Below are positions 1 to 8,049 of a stretch of DNA of 24,516 bases, piece after piece. The DNA is from CAYTZO01 sp964442525 (GTDB lineage: Bacteria; Patescibacteriota; Microgenomatia; UBA10105; UBA927). The notes beneath the pieces were generated by a model. It was given only the letters and a program-made list of their open reading frames with translations. It had not been told where the DNA came from and made no database searches. A program made the translations under genes and the position numbers. Each line of letters opens with the position of its first letter. Position 1 is the first letter of the stretch. The stretch is taken from positions 1 to 24,516 of the forward strand of contig CAYTZO010000012.1 of NCBI GenBank assembly GCA_964442525.1, read 5' to 3'.

Positions 1-69
1 TGTCGCAATCCCAACCTCCCGTAATGCGGCAATAAGTTCAGCTTTCGTCAACACACTGTGTTTTGCCAT
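1..69 (-). CDS. Unknown protein, N-terminal 23 residues only
   Basis: A minus-strand reading frame opens with ATG at 67-69 and runs off the left edge of the window. The 23 visible residues begin MAKHSVLTKAELIAAL and look like an amphipathic helix. It is divergent from gyrB, with about 140 bp between the two start codons, which is where promoters for both would sit. Nothing in so short a stretch identifies a family. It may be an N-terminal helical or helix-turn-helix segment, but that is a guess. No clear Shine-Dalgarno sequence precedes the ATG. Confidence 0.5.
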   Translation of the reverse strand, partial: MAKHSVLTKAELIAALREVGIAT

Positions 70-134
70 ACAACCATCCTACCACGGTATATTGTCTTTC
101 ACAATCCTCTTCTAAAAAAGTGGTTTTATATGCC

Positions 135-163
135 TGGACAAGGCCAAAATGGTAGTGTACAAT
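135..163 (+). promoter_or_regulatory. Sigma70-type promoter for gyrB
   Basis: A -35 box TGGACA (135-140) and a -10 box TACAAT (158-163) are separated by exactly 17 bp. The start of transcription would be near 170, giving a leader of about 40 nt before the gyrB ATG at 210. The leader contains the hairpin at 177-195. Confidence 0.65.
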
Positions 164-176
164 GGAACTATAGTTG

Positions 177-195
177 CCCCGGTGTCACGCCGGGG
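177..195 (+). promoter_or_regulatory. GC-rich hairpin in the gyrB leader
   Basis: CCCCGG (177-182) and CCGGGG (190-195) form a perfect stem, extended inward by a T-G wobble and a G-C pair to leave a 3-nt loop. It would lie within the first 10-25 nt of the predicted gyrB mRNA and about 14 nt before the ATG. It could protect the 5' end or influence initiation. There is no T-run after it, so it is not a terminator. Confidence 0.45.
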
Positions 196-209
196 TTCCT
201 GATTTTCCA

Positions 210-2135
210 ATGGCAAAATCTACTGATAAATATACCGGGAAACAAATCGTTGTCCTTGAGGGCCTCGAGCCGGTCCGGAAGCGCCCGGCAATGTACATAG
301 GGACGACCTCTCTCGCGGGCGTACACCATTGTCTCAACGAAATTATCGACAACAGTATCGATGAAGCCCTCGGTGGTTTTGCCAAAAACGTCTGGGTCAC
401 GATCCACAAAGACGAAAGCGTCACAGTAAAGGACGATGGCCGCGGAATACCGGTTGATAAAGTCCCAAAATACAACAAGAGCGCACTGGAGCTGGTTATG
501 ACCAAGCTCCATGCCGGAGGTAAGTTCGACGGCAAAGCGTATAAAATTTCAGGGGGCCTCCACGGCGTAGGAGCCTCCGTCGTCAACGCGCTTTCCACGT
601 TTCTCAAAGTAGAGGTACACCGCGACGGCCACGCCTATGAACAGGAGTACAAACGGGGCGCACCGGTTCGGCCGGTACGCGCAACGGGCAAGGCAGGGGA
701 TACCGGCACCATCGTTACCTTCCTTCCGGATAAAGAAATATTCCAGGAGAGTATCGCGCTCAATTTTGACACCGTTAAAAAACAAGTCCGCGACCGTGCA
801 TACCTCATTGCCAAACTCGCATTCCACCTCACCGACGAACGGAGGGAGGAGGAGGCGCACTACTACTTTGAGGGGGGGATTGTCTCGCTCGTATCTGCCC
901 TCAACAGAGATAAAAATGCATTACACCAACCCATCTATATTACTAAAACCGTAGACGGCGACCGTGCCATCTCCGTTGAAGTCTCCCTCCAGTATAATGA
1001 TGGGTTCTCCGAAACGGTCGAGTCATTCGTCAACGTCATTCCGACCGTTGAGGGGGGGACGCACGTGACGGGGTTCCGCATGGCTCTCACCCGTGCGATT
1101 AATGACTATGCCAAAAAAATTGGGGTAGCGAAGAACGGAAATGATGCGCTGGTGGGAGATGATACCCGCGAAGGACTGACTGCCGTCGTCTATGTCAAAA
1201 TGCCGGCGTCAAATCTGCAGTTTGAAGGGCAGACCAAAGGAAAACTGGGCAATGCCGAAATCCAGCCTATTGTCGCAGCCGCAGTGAAGGACGGCCTGGA
1301 TACGTTTTTTGAAGAAAACCCCGCGGACGGGCGGCGGATACTGGAAAAGATCTTCCTCGCAGCCAAGGCGCGGCTCGCCGCAAAGGCAGCCAAAGACGCG
1401 ATTATCAGAAAAGGTGCTCTGGAGGGGTCGACCTTACCCGGGAAACTGGCAGATTGCCAAGAGCGCAACCCCGAGGTATCGGAATTGTTTATTGTGGAAG
1501 GCGATAGCGCAGGCGGGAGCGCCAAGCAAGGGAGAGACCGCAAGTTTCAGGCAATTCTGCCGCTTCGGGGCAAAATTCTCAATACCGAACGGGCGAGACT
1601 CGATAAAATTATCGAATTTGAAGAACTGAAAGCCCTCGTTATTGCCCTTGGTATGGGGATCGCCGACAGCCTCAACCCGGAAAAACTGCGCTATCACCGA
1701 GTTATCGTTATGACCGATGCCGATGTAGACGGCGAACACATTATGACTCTGCTTCTCACGTTTTTCTACCGGCACATGCCCTACATTGTTGAAAAGGGCC
1801 ATCTCTATGTTGCGCAGCCGCCTCTCTACAAAATCACTGTTGGTAAAAATGTTTCCTACGCATATTCCGATGAAGACCGCGACAAAATTCTCTCTGCGCT
1901 CAGGAGTGACACGAAGGTCGGACCAACGATCCAGCGATACAAAGGCTTAGGGGAAATGAACCCAGATCAACTCTGGGAAACGACCATGAACCCGGCAAAT
2001 CGGATCCTTCGGCAGGTGACCGTGGCCGACGGGGCTGCCGCAGACCATATGTTCGCGATGCTTATGGGCGACGAAGTGCCTCCGAGAAAACGATTTATAC
2101 AAACGCACGCCAAACTCGCTACGCTGGATATATAA
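210..2135 (+). CDS. gyrB: DNA gyrase subunit B
   Basis: ATPase subunit of DNA gyrase, which with GyrA introduces negative supercoils using ATP. The 641-residue length fits GyrB proteins lacking the large insert found in enterobacterial GyrB. In order: GHKL ATPase motifs NEIIDNSIDEA (catalytic Glu44, Mg-binding Asn48), DDGRGI (75-80) and GGLHGVG (115-121); the QTKGKLGN lysine loop ending the transducer domain; the TOPRIM motif VEGDSAGG (about 428-435) followed by PLRGKILN; the metal-binding DADVDG (about 504-509); and the C-terminal QRYKGLGEM. I chose ATG 210, giving the family-typical MAKSTDKY opening, over an in-frame TTG at 174 that would add 12 atypical residues spanning the leader hairpin. 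No Shine-Dalgarno sequence is seen. hppA follows after 22 bp, so the two are probably co-transcribed. Confidence 0.97.
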   Translation: MAKSTDKYTGKQIVVLEGLEPVRKRPAMYIGTTSLAGVHHCLNEIIDNSIDEALGGFAKNVWVTIHKDESVTVKDDGRGIPVDKVPKYNKSALELVMTKLHAGGKFDGKAYKISGGLHGVGASVVNALSTFLKVEVHRDGHAYEQEYKRGAPVRPVRATGKAGDTGTIVTFLPDKEIFQESIALNFDTVKKQVRDRAYLIAKLAFHLTDERREEEAHYYFEGGIVSLVSALNRDKNALHQPIYITKTVDGDRAISVEVSLQYNDGFSETVESFVNVIPTVEGGTHVTGFRMALTRAINDYAKKIGVAKNGNDALVGDDTREGLTAVVYVKMPASNLQFEGQTKGKLGNAEIQPIVAAAVKDGLDTFFEENPADGRRILEKIFLAAKARLAAKAAKDAIIRKGALEGSTLPGKLADCQERNPEVSELFIVEGDSAGGSAKQGRDRKFQAILPLRGKILNTERARLDKIIEFEELKALVIALGMGIADSLNPEKLRYHRVIVMTDADVDGEHIMTLLLTFFYRHMPYIVEKGHLYVAQPPLYKITVGKNVSYAYSDEDRDKILSALRSDTKVGPTIQRYKGLGEMNPDQLWETTMNPANRILRQVTVADGAAADHMFAMLMGDEVPPRKRFIQTHAKLATLDI

Positions 2136-2157
2136 TGAAACCCAAGGAGGAATAATC

Positions 2158-4161
2158 ATGACGCAATTCGTGAGTTATGCATTTTGGTCAAGCGCTTTTG
2201 CCATCTTCTATGGACTGTTTCTTACTCAAAAGATTCTCCGAATGCCGGTCGGAACTCCTGACATGAATAAAATTTCCGACGCAATCAGGGAAGGAGCAGC
2301 AGCCTTTCTCAGACGTGAATACACGACGGTCTTCTGGTTGTCAGTTGTTATTGTCGCGATACTTGGGATAACTCTTGGCTGGCCTGCCGCTGCCGGATTT
2401 GCGATTGGGGCATTTTGTTCTGCCGCTGCCGGAGCAATCGGCATGAATGTTGCGGTGCGCGCAAACGTACGGACGGCTCAGGCAGCAAAGGAGGGGCTTC
2501 CTCAGGCTCTTGCAAGTGCGTTTGCCGGAGGGTCCGTTACCGGGCTTATGGTTGCGGGACTCGCGCTCGGAAGCGTTGTCGTAACGTACAATTTTTTCTC
2601 CGGAGGCGGCGCGAATATGCTCCCTCTTGTCGCCCTGGGATTTGGGGGATCACTTATCTCGGTTTTTGCGAGACTCGGAGGAGGCATTTACACCAAAGGC
2701 GCCGATGTGGGTACCGATATGGTAGGAAAAATCGAAAAAGGTATCCCTGAAGACGACCCGAGAAATCCCGGAGTCATCGCCGACCTTGTTGGCGACAACG
2801 TCGGAGACGATGCCGGTATGGCAGCGGATCTGTTTGAAACGTACGTCGTCACGACGGTCGCCGCCATGCTTTTGGGGCGGTTGACCATGCCGGGGAGTGC
2901 CAATGCCCTGATATTCCCCCTGGCTGTCGGAGCCGTCGGCATCCTCGCCTCCATCGTCGGAACGTTTTTCGTGAAACTTGGCCCGTCAAAAGATATCATG
3001 CGCGCTCTTTACAAGGGGCTCCTGGCTGCTGCCCTTTTGGCAGCGGTGGTATTTTACTTTATCACCAATACGCTCATGTCAGGAAACGGTGCGTATCCGG
3101 CCGTGAATCTCTATTGGGCAAGTCTTCTGGGGATTATCGTAACCATTGGCATGGTCGCGATTACGGAATACTTTACTTCCAAGAGTTTTCCCTCGGTAAA
3201 AAAGATTGCGGAAGCCAGTAACACCGGGCACGGCACCAACATTATCGCCGGACTTGCGGTATCGATGAAATCAACCTTTCCGCCGGTTCTTCTGATAGCA
3301 GGCTCGATACTTGTCGCATATTCGTTTGCAGGGCTTTACGGTGTGGCTCTTGCTGCCATGACCATGCTCTCGCTTGCCGGAATTGTAATCGCCATCGACG
3401 CATTCGGACCAATCACCGACAATGCAGGCGGCATTGCAGAAATGACCAACCAGCCCGAGAGTGTTCGGGAGGTCACGGATGCACTCGATGCGGTCGGCAA
3501 TACGACTAAGGCAGTCACCAAGGGGTATGCCATAGCTTCCGCAGGACTTGCGGCGCTGGTCCTTTTTGCCAGCTACACCCAGGAGCTTGGAATAGGGGGA
3601 AGGGGAGGGTTTCGATTGGATGATCCCAACGTCCTTGTCGGCCTTTTCGTCGGCGCAAGCCTTCCGTACCTGTTTGGGGCGCTTGCCATGGAGGCAGTCG
3701 GAAAAGCCGCAGAGGCGATCGTCATCGAGGTTCGCAGACAGTTTAAAACAATAAAGGGAATTATGAGCGGAAAGGCAACGCCGCAGTATGGCCGCGCCGT
3801 TGACATCGTCACCAAAGCAGCTATCCGAGAAATGATTATCCCTGCGGCGATTCCGGTGGTCGCGCCAATCGTAATCGGGTTCTCCTTGGGAAGCGCGGCC
3901 CTCGGCGGGCTTCTCATGGGAACGATCATTACCGGACTCTTTGTAGCCATATCGATGACGACCGGCGGAGCAGCATGGGATAATGCCAAAAAATACATCG
4001 AGACCGGCCGCTTTGGCGGAAAAGGCTCACTGGCTCATCAGGCCGCAGTCACGGGCGATACCGTCGGCGATCCGTATAAAGATACGGCCGGCCCTGCGAT
4101 TAATCCGATGATAAAAGTCGCCAACATCGTGGCGCTTTTAATTGCCGGATTTTTACGATAA
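2158..4161 (+). CDS. hppA: K+-independent membrane-bound proton-pumping pyrophosphatase
   Basis: Integral membrane enzyme that couples pyrophosphate hydrolysis to ion export. The 667 residues are mostly hydrophobic, consistent with the family's 16 membrane segments. Substrate and Mg-binding motifs are intact: TKGADVGTDMVGK, DDPRNPGVIADLVGDNVGD, DAFGPITDNAGG and GDTVGDPYKDTAGPA. Lys451 in GNTTKAVTKG marks the K+-independent subfamily, where K+-dependent enzymes have Ala; that subfamily pumps H+. A strong Shine-Dalgarno AGGAGG (2145-2150) lies 7 nt before the ATG, as expected of an internal operon gene. It lies between gyrB and gyrA, an unusual place. It would clear PPi from nucleic-acid synthesis and conserve energy in a cell with limited respiration (inference). 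Confidence 0.96.
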   Translation: MTQFVSYAFWSSAFAIFYGLFLTQKILRMPVGTPDMNKISDAIREGAAAFLRREYTTVFWLSVVIVAILGITLGWPAAAGFAIGAFCSAAAGAIGMNVAVRANVRTAQAAKEGLPQALASAFAGGSVTGLMVAGLALGSVVVTYNFFSGGGANMLPLVALGFGGSLISVFARLGGGIYTKGADVGTDMVGKIEKGIPEDDPRNPGVIADLVGDNVGDDAGMAADLFETYVVTTVAAMLLGRLTMPGSANALIFPLAVGAVGILASIVGTFFVKLGPSKDIMRALYKGLLAAALLAAVVFYFITNTLMSGNGAYPAVNLYWASLLGIIVTIGMVAITEYFTSKSFPSVKKIAEASNTGHGTNIIAGLAVSMKSTFPPVLLIAGSILVAYSFAGLYGVALAAMTMLSLAGIVIAIDAFGPITDNAGGIAEMTNQPESVREVTDALDAVGNTTKAVTKGYAIASAGLAALVLFASYTQELGIGGRGGFRLDDPNVLVGLFVGASLPYLFGALAMEAVGKAAEAIVIEVRRQFKTIKGIMSGKATPQYGRAVDIVTKAAIREMIIPAAIPVVAPIVIGFSLGSAALGGLLMGTIITGLFVAISMTTGGAAWDNAKKYIETGRFGGKGSLAHQAAVTGDTVGDPYKDTAGPAINPMIKVANIVALLIAGFLR

Positions 4162-4228
4162 CTCAACATCGTTTACGCGCGTGGTGAACTTTTTTGAGCT
4201 CCGTCACGGCCTTGGCAGAAAAGAATTG

Positions 4229-4291
4229 ATGAAAAAGAAAAAAGTCCGGACCTTGACGGAGCGAGCAAAAAGCCAATCACGCAAGATGTGA
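4229..4291 (+). CDS. Possible 20-aa leader peptide before gyrA
   Basis: A short frame beginning MKKKKVRTLTERAK ends in TGA at 4289-4291, 10 nt before the gyrA ATG, and is in a different frame from gyrA. It is very basic (eight Lys/Arg in 20 residues). It sits in the 140-bp hppA-gyrA interval, which has a 9-bp inverted repeat (GCTCCGTCA at 4198-4206 and TGACGGAGC at 4254-4262) whose right arm falls inside this frame. Translation of the peptide could couple to gyrA, which has no obvious Shine-Dalgarno of its own. Chance occurrence is equally possible. Confidence 0.2.
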   Translation: MKKKKVRTLTERAKSQSRKM

Positions 4292-4301
4292 GTAGTTCCA
4301 T

Positions 4302-6824
4302 ATGAATATCGGTAAAGTCAACCCAACGGAAATAACGAGCGAAATGGAGAAGTCGTACCTCGACTACGCCATGAGTGTGATTGTGGCCCGGGCTCTCCCG
4401 GACGTGCGTGACGGCCTCAAGCCCGTCCACCGCCGGATCCTTTTTGCGATGCACCAAATGGGCCTCTTTCACTCGGGCCGCTACACCAAAAGTGCTAAAG
4501 TGGTCGGAGAAGTACTCGGGAAGCTTCATCCCCACGGCGATGCACCCGTCTATGAAGCGCTCGTTCGGCTTGCGCAGAGCTTTTCCATGCGCTATCCCCT
4601 GGTCGACGGCCAGGGAAACTTCGGCTCGATTGACGGCGATCCGCCGGCGGCGATGCGCTACACCGAGTGCAGGCTTGCCGCAATAGCAAGCGAAATGCTT
4701 CTTGATATCGAAAAAGAAACGGTCGATCTCCTGCCGAACTTTGACAACACCCTCAAAGAGCCCGTGTTTCTACCGGCAAAACTGCCCAATTTGCTCCTGA
4801 TGGGATCCGAGGGAATTGCCGTCGGCATGGCCACCAAAATCCCTCCCCATAACTTAAGCGAAGTCGTCGATGCGCTTGTCGCAATGATCGGGAAAACAAA
4901 AATCTCCGCTGCTGAGACGGCGCTGCCTCACAAAGAAAAACCTGCGGGCCCGGAGTATTCGCTCCGTGTCGACGTAACCCTTGATGAACTGATGGCGTTT
5001 ATCCAGGGACCGGACTTTCCGACGGCGGGAGCAATCTACGACATAGGCGAAATTAAAAATGCCTACGGAACGGGAAGAGGGAAAATCGTCATCCGCGGCA
5101 AAGCCGAGATAGAAGAGACCGGCCAGGGGAAAAGCGCAATTATCATTCATGAACTTCCGTACCAGGTCAACAAAGCCACTCTTGTCGCCCGCATCGCAGA
5201 TCTTGTGAAGGATAAAAAAATTGAGGGCATTTCAGACCTCCGCGATGAGAGCGATAGACGGGGTATTCGGGTGGTCGTAGAGCTCAAGCGGGATGCCCAA
5301 CCCAACCGCGTTCTCAACAATTTATATAAACACACTGAACTCCAATCGACCTTCCCGGTCAACATGGTCGCCCTTGTTGATGGCACGCCGCAGACCCTCA
5401 CGCTTAAGACAATTCTTGAGGAATATCTCAAACACCGCCACGCGGTCATCCGAAGGCGGAGCGAATTTGAACTCAGGCAGGCCCGCGCCAGGGAACACAT
5501 CCTCGAGGGCCTCATGATTGCCGTCCGCCATATCGATGAGGTGATTGCCATTATCAAACGAAGCAAGGACGCCGAGGAGGCAAAAAATAAACTCATGAGC
5601 CGCTTTAAGCTTACCGATACGCAGGCCACGGCAATCCTCGATATGCAGCTCCGCCGCCTGGCTGCCCTGGAGCGGCAAAAAATCGAGGACGAACTTTCTA
5701 TGATTCGCGAAACGATTGCATATCTTACTGATCTTCTCGCTCACCCGGAAAAAATCCTTAAGGTTATTAAAACCGAGCTCATGAAGCTCAAAGAGCGCTT
5801 TGGCGACGAGCGCCGAACGCGGGTATTCAAGAGCAAAGTCGGCGAATTTACCGACGAGCAGCTCATCCCGAACGAAGAAACGATTATCACCATGACGGAA
5901 ACGGGCTACATCAAGCGCGTACCGAGAACGACGTTTAAGGTCCAGGAGCGGGGAGGCAAAGGCGTCATCGGCATGACCACAAAAGAAGCGGACACGATCG
6001 ATAAAATCACCACAGCCAGAACCCACGACAACATGCTCTTTTTCACCAACCGCGGCAAGGTGTACCAGGTGCGGGTATGGGATATCCCGGAGGGCAGCAG
6101 GCAATCCAAAGGCCAGGCGGTCGTCAACCTCATTAATATCGAGGCCACCGAGCGCGTCACCTCCATCCTCACTTACAGCCTCAAACGGTCTGAGCAAAAA
6201 CAGGAGGGTACACAATTTATCCTCATGGCAACCAAAAACGGCACGGTCAAAAAATCCAAACTTTCCGAGTATGAAAATATCCGCAGAAACGGTCTGGTGG
6301 CGATAAAACTTGATAAGGAAGATGAGCTCGCATGGGCAAGGCTAACCAGCGGCAGCGACCATATCCTGCTCGTGAGCCACGAAGGCAAGTCCATCCGCTT
6401 CGGTGAATCGGAAGTCCGGCCGACCGGCCGGGACACCATGGGAGTGCGGGGAATTCTCCTCAAAGATCAGGACTACGTGGTCGGCATGGAAGTCATTAAT
6501 AACGAAACCAAAAAAGCAGACTTTCTCACCATCATGGAAAAGGGGATAGGGAAAAAAACTGCCACTCTCGGATTTCCAAAGCAGCGCCGCGGAGGCCAGG
6601 GAGTCAAAGTCGCTCAAATTAAACCGCGAACCGGCAAAGTAGCGGTATCGGAGCTCGTTCCGACCGATTGTGACAGCATTGTCTTAACTTCCACCAAAGG
6701 ACAGGTTGTCAAACTTCCTATTGGTTCCATTCCTCGCCTCGGCCGCGCCACAAGCGGCGTCATCCTCATGCGCTTCACCGATAAATCAGATACAATCGCC
6801 GCCGCCACCTGCCTTACAAAATAG
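4302..6824 (+). CDS. gyrA: DNA gyrase subunit A
   Basis: DNA breakage-reunion subunit of gyrase, 840 residues. The N-terminal winged-helix/tower region shows YLDYAMSVIVARALPDVRDG, HPHGD, and the catalytic Tyr120 preceded by Arg119 in AMRYTECRLA. The C-terminal beta-pinwheel has a GyrA-box-like QERGGKG in its first blade (about residue 547) and a second QRRGGQG near the end; the first supports gyrase rather than topoisomerase IV. The quinolone-determining region reads HPHGDAPVYEA, with Ala81 and Glu85 where E. coli has Ser83 and Asp87. It follows hppA by 140 bp with no convincing promoter, so it is probably transcribed with gyrB-hppA. ATG 4302 gives the conventional start; the Shine-Dalgarno is weak or absent. 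Confidence 0.97.
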   Translation: MNIGKVNPTEITSEMEKSYLDYAMSVIVARALPDVRDGLKPVHRRILFAMHQMGLFHSGRYTKSAKVVGEVLGKLHPHGDAPVYEALVRLAQSFSMRYPLVDGQGNFGSIDGDPPAAMRYTECRLAAIASEMLLDIEKETVDLLPNFDNTLKEPVFLPAKLPNLLLMGSEGIAVGMATKIPPHNLSEVVDALVAMIGKTKISAAETALPHKEKPAGPEYSLRVDVTLDELMAFIQGPDFPTAGAIYDIGEIKNAYGTGRGKIVIRGKAEIEETGQGKSAIIIHELPYQVNKATLVARIADLVKDKKIEGISDLRDESDRRGIRVVVELKRDAQPNRVLNNLYKHTELQSTFPVNMVALVDGTPQTLTLKTILEEYLKHRHAVIRRRSEFELRQARAREHILEGLMIAVRHIDEVIAIIKRSKDAEEAKNKLMSRFKLTDTQATAILDMQLRRLAALERQKIEDELSMIRETIAYLTDLLAHPEKILKVIKTELMKLKERFGDERRTRVFKSKVGEFTDEQLIPNEETIITMTETGYIKRVPRTTFKVQERGGKGVIGMTTKEADTIDKITTARTHDNMLFFTNRGKVYQVRVWDIPEGSRQSKGQAVVNLINIEATERVTSILTYSLKRSEQKQEGTQFILMATKNGTVKKSKLSEYENIRRNGLVAIKLDKEDELAWARLTSGSDHILLVSHEGKSIRFGESEVRPTGRDTMGVRGILLKDQDYVVGMEVINNETKKADFLTIMEKGIGKKTATLGFPKQRRGGQGVKVAQIKPRTGKVAVSELVPTDCDSIVLTSTKGQVVKLPIGSIPRLGRATSGVILMRFTDKSDTIAAATCLTK

Positions 6825-6836
6825 CAATTCGCGCAA

Positions 6837-6980
6837 TTTGGGGACGGTCCTTTGATTGGCCGTCCTAATGCTCCAGAAATGAAGCAATTTGATTTAGCCT
6901 CAAACCGTTCTTTAGGTGCCTGTTTAAAACTACGTTATTTCTAGCCCGTTTTAACAAGATATTCAAGGACCGTCCCCAAA
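6837..6980. mobile_element. 144-bp palindromic element (MITE/REP-like) after gyrA
   Basis: The ends are inverted repeats: TTTGGGGACGGTCC at the left (6837-6850) and GGACCGTCCCCAAA at the right (6967-6980), each followed inward by a TTGA/TCAA match. The left end also folds on itself: GGACGG (6842-6847) pairs with CCGTCC (6860-6865), with an inner CC/GG and one bulged T, the bulged-hairpin form typical of REP sequences mobilised by REP-associated (IS200-like) transposases. There is no transposase inside or elsewhere in the window. A 66-bp inverted relative lies at 10292-10357. It may also act as a transcription stop after gyrA. Confidence 0.7.
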
Positions 6981-7009
6981 TAGACGGGTAAACATGGGAA
7001 ACGCAACTC

Positions 7010-7064
7010 TGTACTGCTATACTATATGTTATGAAAATTGACGGCGTCGCTCTTGCAGGCTCTA
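7010..7064 (+). repeat. 55-bp copy left of the gap (probable assembly duplicate)
   Basis: These 55 bases are identical to 7165-7219 and contain the first codons of folD. They abut the N-run exactly at 7065. The two contigs therefore probably overlap here and were not merged, so this copy is best read as the same DNA as 7165-7219, not a real second folD start. Confidence 0.8.
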
Positions 7065-7164
7065 NNNNNNNNNNNNNNNNNNNNNNNNNNNNNNNNNNNN
7101 NNNNNNNNNNNNNNNNNNNNNNNNNNNNNNNNNNNNNNNNNNNNNNNNNNNNNNNNNNNNNNNN
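7065..7164. other. Scaffold gap, 100 N
   Basis: Exactly 100 N, a conventional placeholder length. Because the flanks carry the same 55 bp, the true distance is probably zero or negative, placing the 144-bp element about 45 bp upstream of folD. Confidence 0.95.
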
Positions 7165-7169
7165 TGTAC

Positions 7170-7178
7170 TGCTATACT
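7170..7178 (+). promoter_or_regulatory. Extended -10 promoter of folD
   Basis: TG-C-TATACT is an extended -10 element whose last base lies 7 nt before the folD ATG. No -35 box is visible upstream in the duplicate copy. Transcription would start at or next to the A of the ATG, predicting a leaderless mRNA. There is no room for, and no sign of, a Shine-Dalgarno sequence. Confidence 0.6.
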
Positions 7179-7185
7179 ATATGTT

Positions 7186-8049
7186 ATGAAAATTGACGGC
7201 GTCGCTCTTGCAGGCTCTATTTATAAAGAACTTACGCCCCAAGTGGCAGCTCTCAAAACAAAAGGCATAGTGCCCGCGCTCGGGGTAATCCTGGTCGGCG
7301 ATAATCCAAACTCAATTCTTTTTATTAAGCAAAAACAAAAAGCAGCAGAGCGCATCGGCGCAAAACTTATCCTCAAGCAATTTCCTCCAAACCTTCGTCC
7401 TGAAATTCTTCAATCAACAATTCAACAATTCAACAATGATTCTTTTATCCATGGAATTATTGTCCAGCGCCCGCTTCCCCCCGAGCTCGGTGATATGTCA
7501 AAAATTCTTGACACGATTTCGCCAATGAAGGATGTTGACGGATTCCTCCCAAACTCTCCCTTTGTCCCACCGGTTGCCCAGGCGGTACTTGCAATTCTCA
7601 ACGTTGTCTTTGAACATGAAAAACCAAACATTACGGAAACTTCATTTAATAGTTGGTTGGAAGATCAGTGCTCTGTTGTCATCGGCAGAGGAGAGACTGC
7701 CGGTAGACCCATTGCGAAAGTTCTCGCCGAGCGGGGCTGTACTATCTCCATTATTCACTCAAAAACTCCCAATCCCAAAGAAATTACCCGTAGGGCCACC
7801 ATTATCGTCAGCTGCGTCGGAAAAGAGCGCGTCGTGACTCCTGACATGGTCACTTCAAAAGCGATTCTTATCGGCGTCGGGATGCATACAAATCCTTCGG
7901 GCAAGCTTGCGGGCGACTTTGATGAAGAGGAGATGAAAAACGCGGTTACCTATTATACGCCCACTCCCGGCGGTGTTGGGCCGATCAATGTGGCGCATCT
8001 CATGAAAAATCTTATCGACGCGTGCAAAACGGGACGGAGTGATGTATGA
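7186..8049 (+). CDS. folD: Bifunctional methylenetetrahydrofolate dehydrogenase/cyclohydrolase (divergent FolD)
   Basis: Interconverts 5,10-methylene-, methenyl- and 10-formyl-tetrahydrofolate using NAD(P), feeding purine and formyl-Met-tRNA synthesis. The 287 residues match the family. N-terminal catalytic motif: LFIKQKQKAAERIGAK, where Lys50 aligns with the catalytic lysine, but the usual Tyr of the YxxxK motif is Phe46. GIIVQRPLP and PMKDVDGF follow. The Rossmann motif is GRGETAGRP instead of the usual GRSxxVGxP. The C-terminal TPTPGGVGPINVAHL is intact. Either the cofactor preference is unusual or the cyclohydrolase step is altered. A tract of 8-bp repeats (CAACAATT) at about 7415-7437 encodes Gln/Asn-rich residues in a surface helix. 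folD overlaps the next gene by 4 nt. Confidence 0.93.
   Translation: MKIDGVALAGSIYKELTPQVAALKTKGIVPALGVILVGDNPNSILFIKQKQKAAERIGAKLILKQFPPNLRPEILQSTIQQFNNDSFIHGIIVQRPLPPELGDMSKILDTISPMKDVDGFLPNSPFVPPVAQAVLAILNVVFEHEKPNITETSFNSWLEDQCSVVIGRGETAGRPIAKVLAERGCTISIIHSKTPNPKEITRRATIIVSCVGKERVVTPDMVTSKAILIGVGMHTNPSGKLAGDFDEEEMKNAVTYYTPTPGGVGPINVAHLMKNLIDACKTGRSDV

Noticed and set aside
5322..6215. 297-aa reading frame antisense to gyrA
   Set aside because: It lies wholly opposite a conserved gyrA sequence and is a by-product of its codon use.
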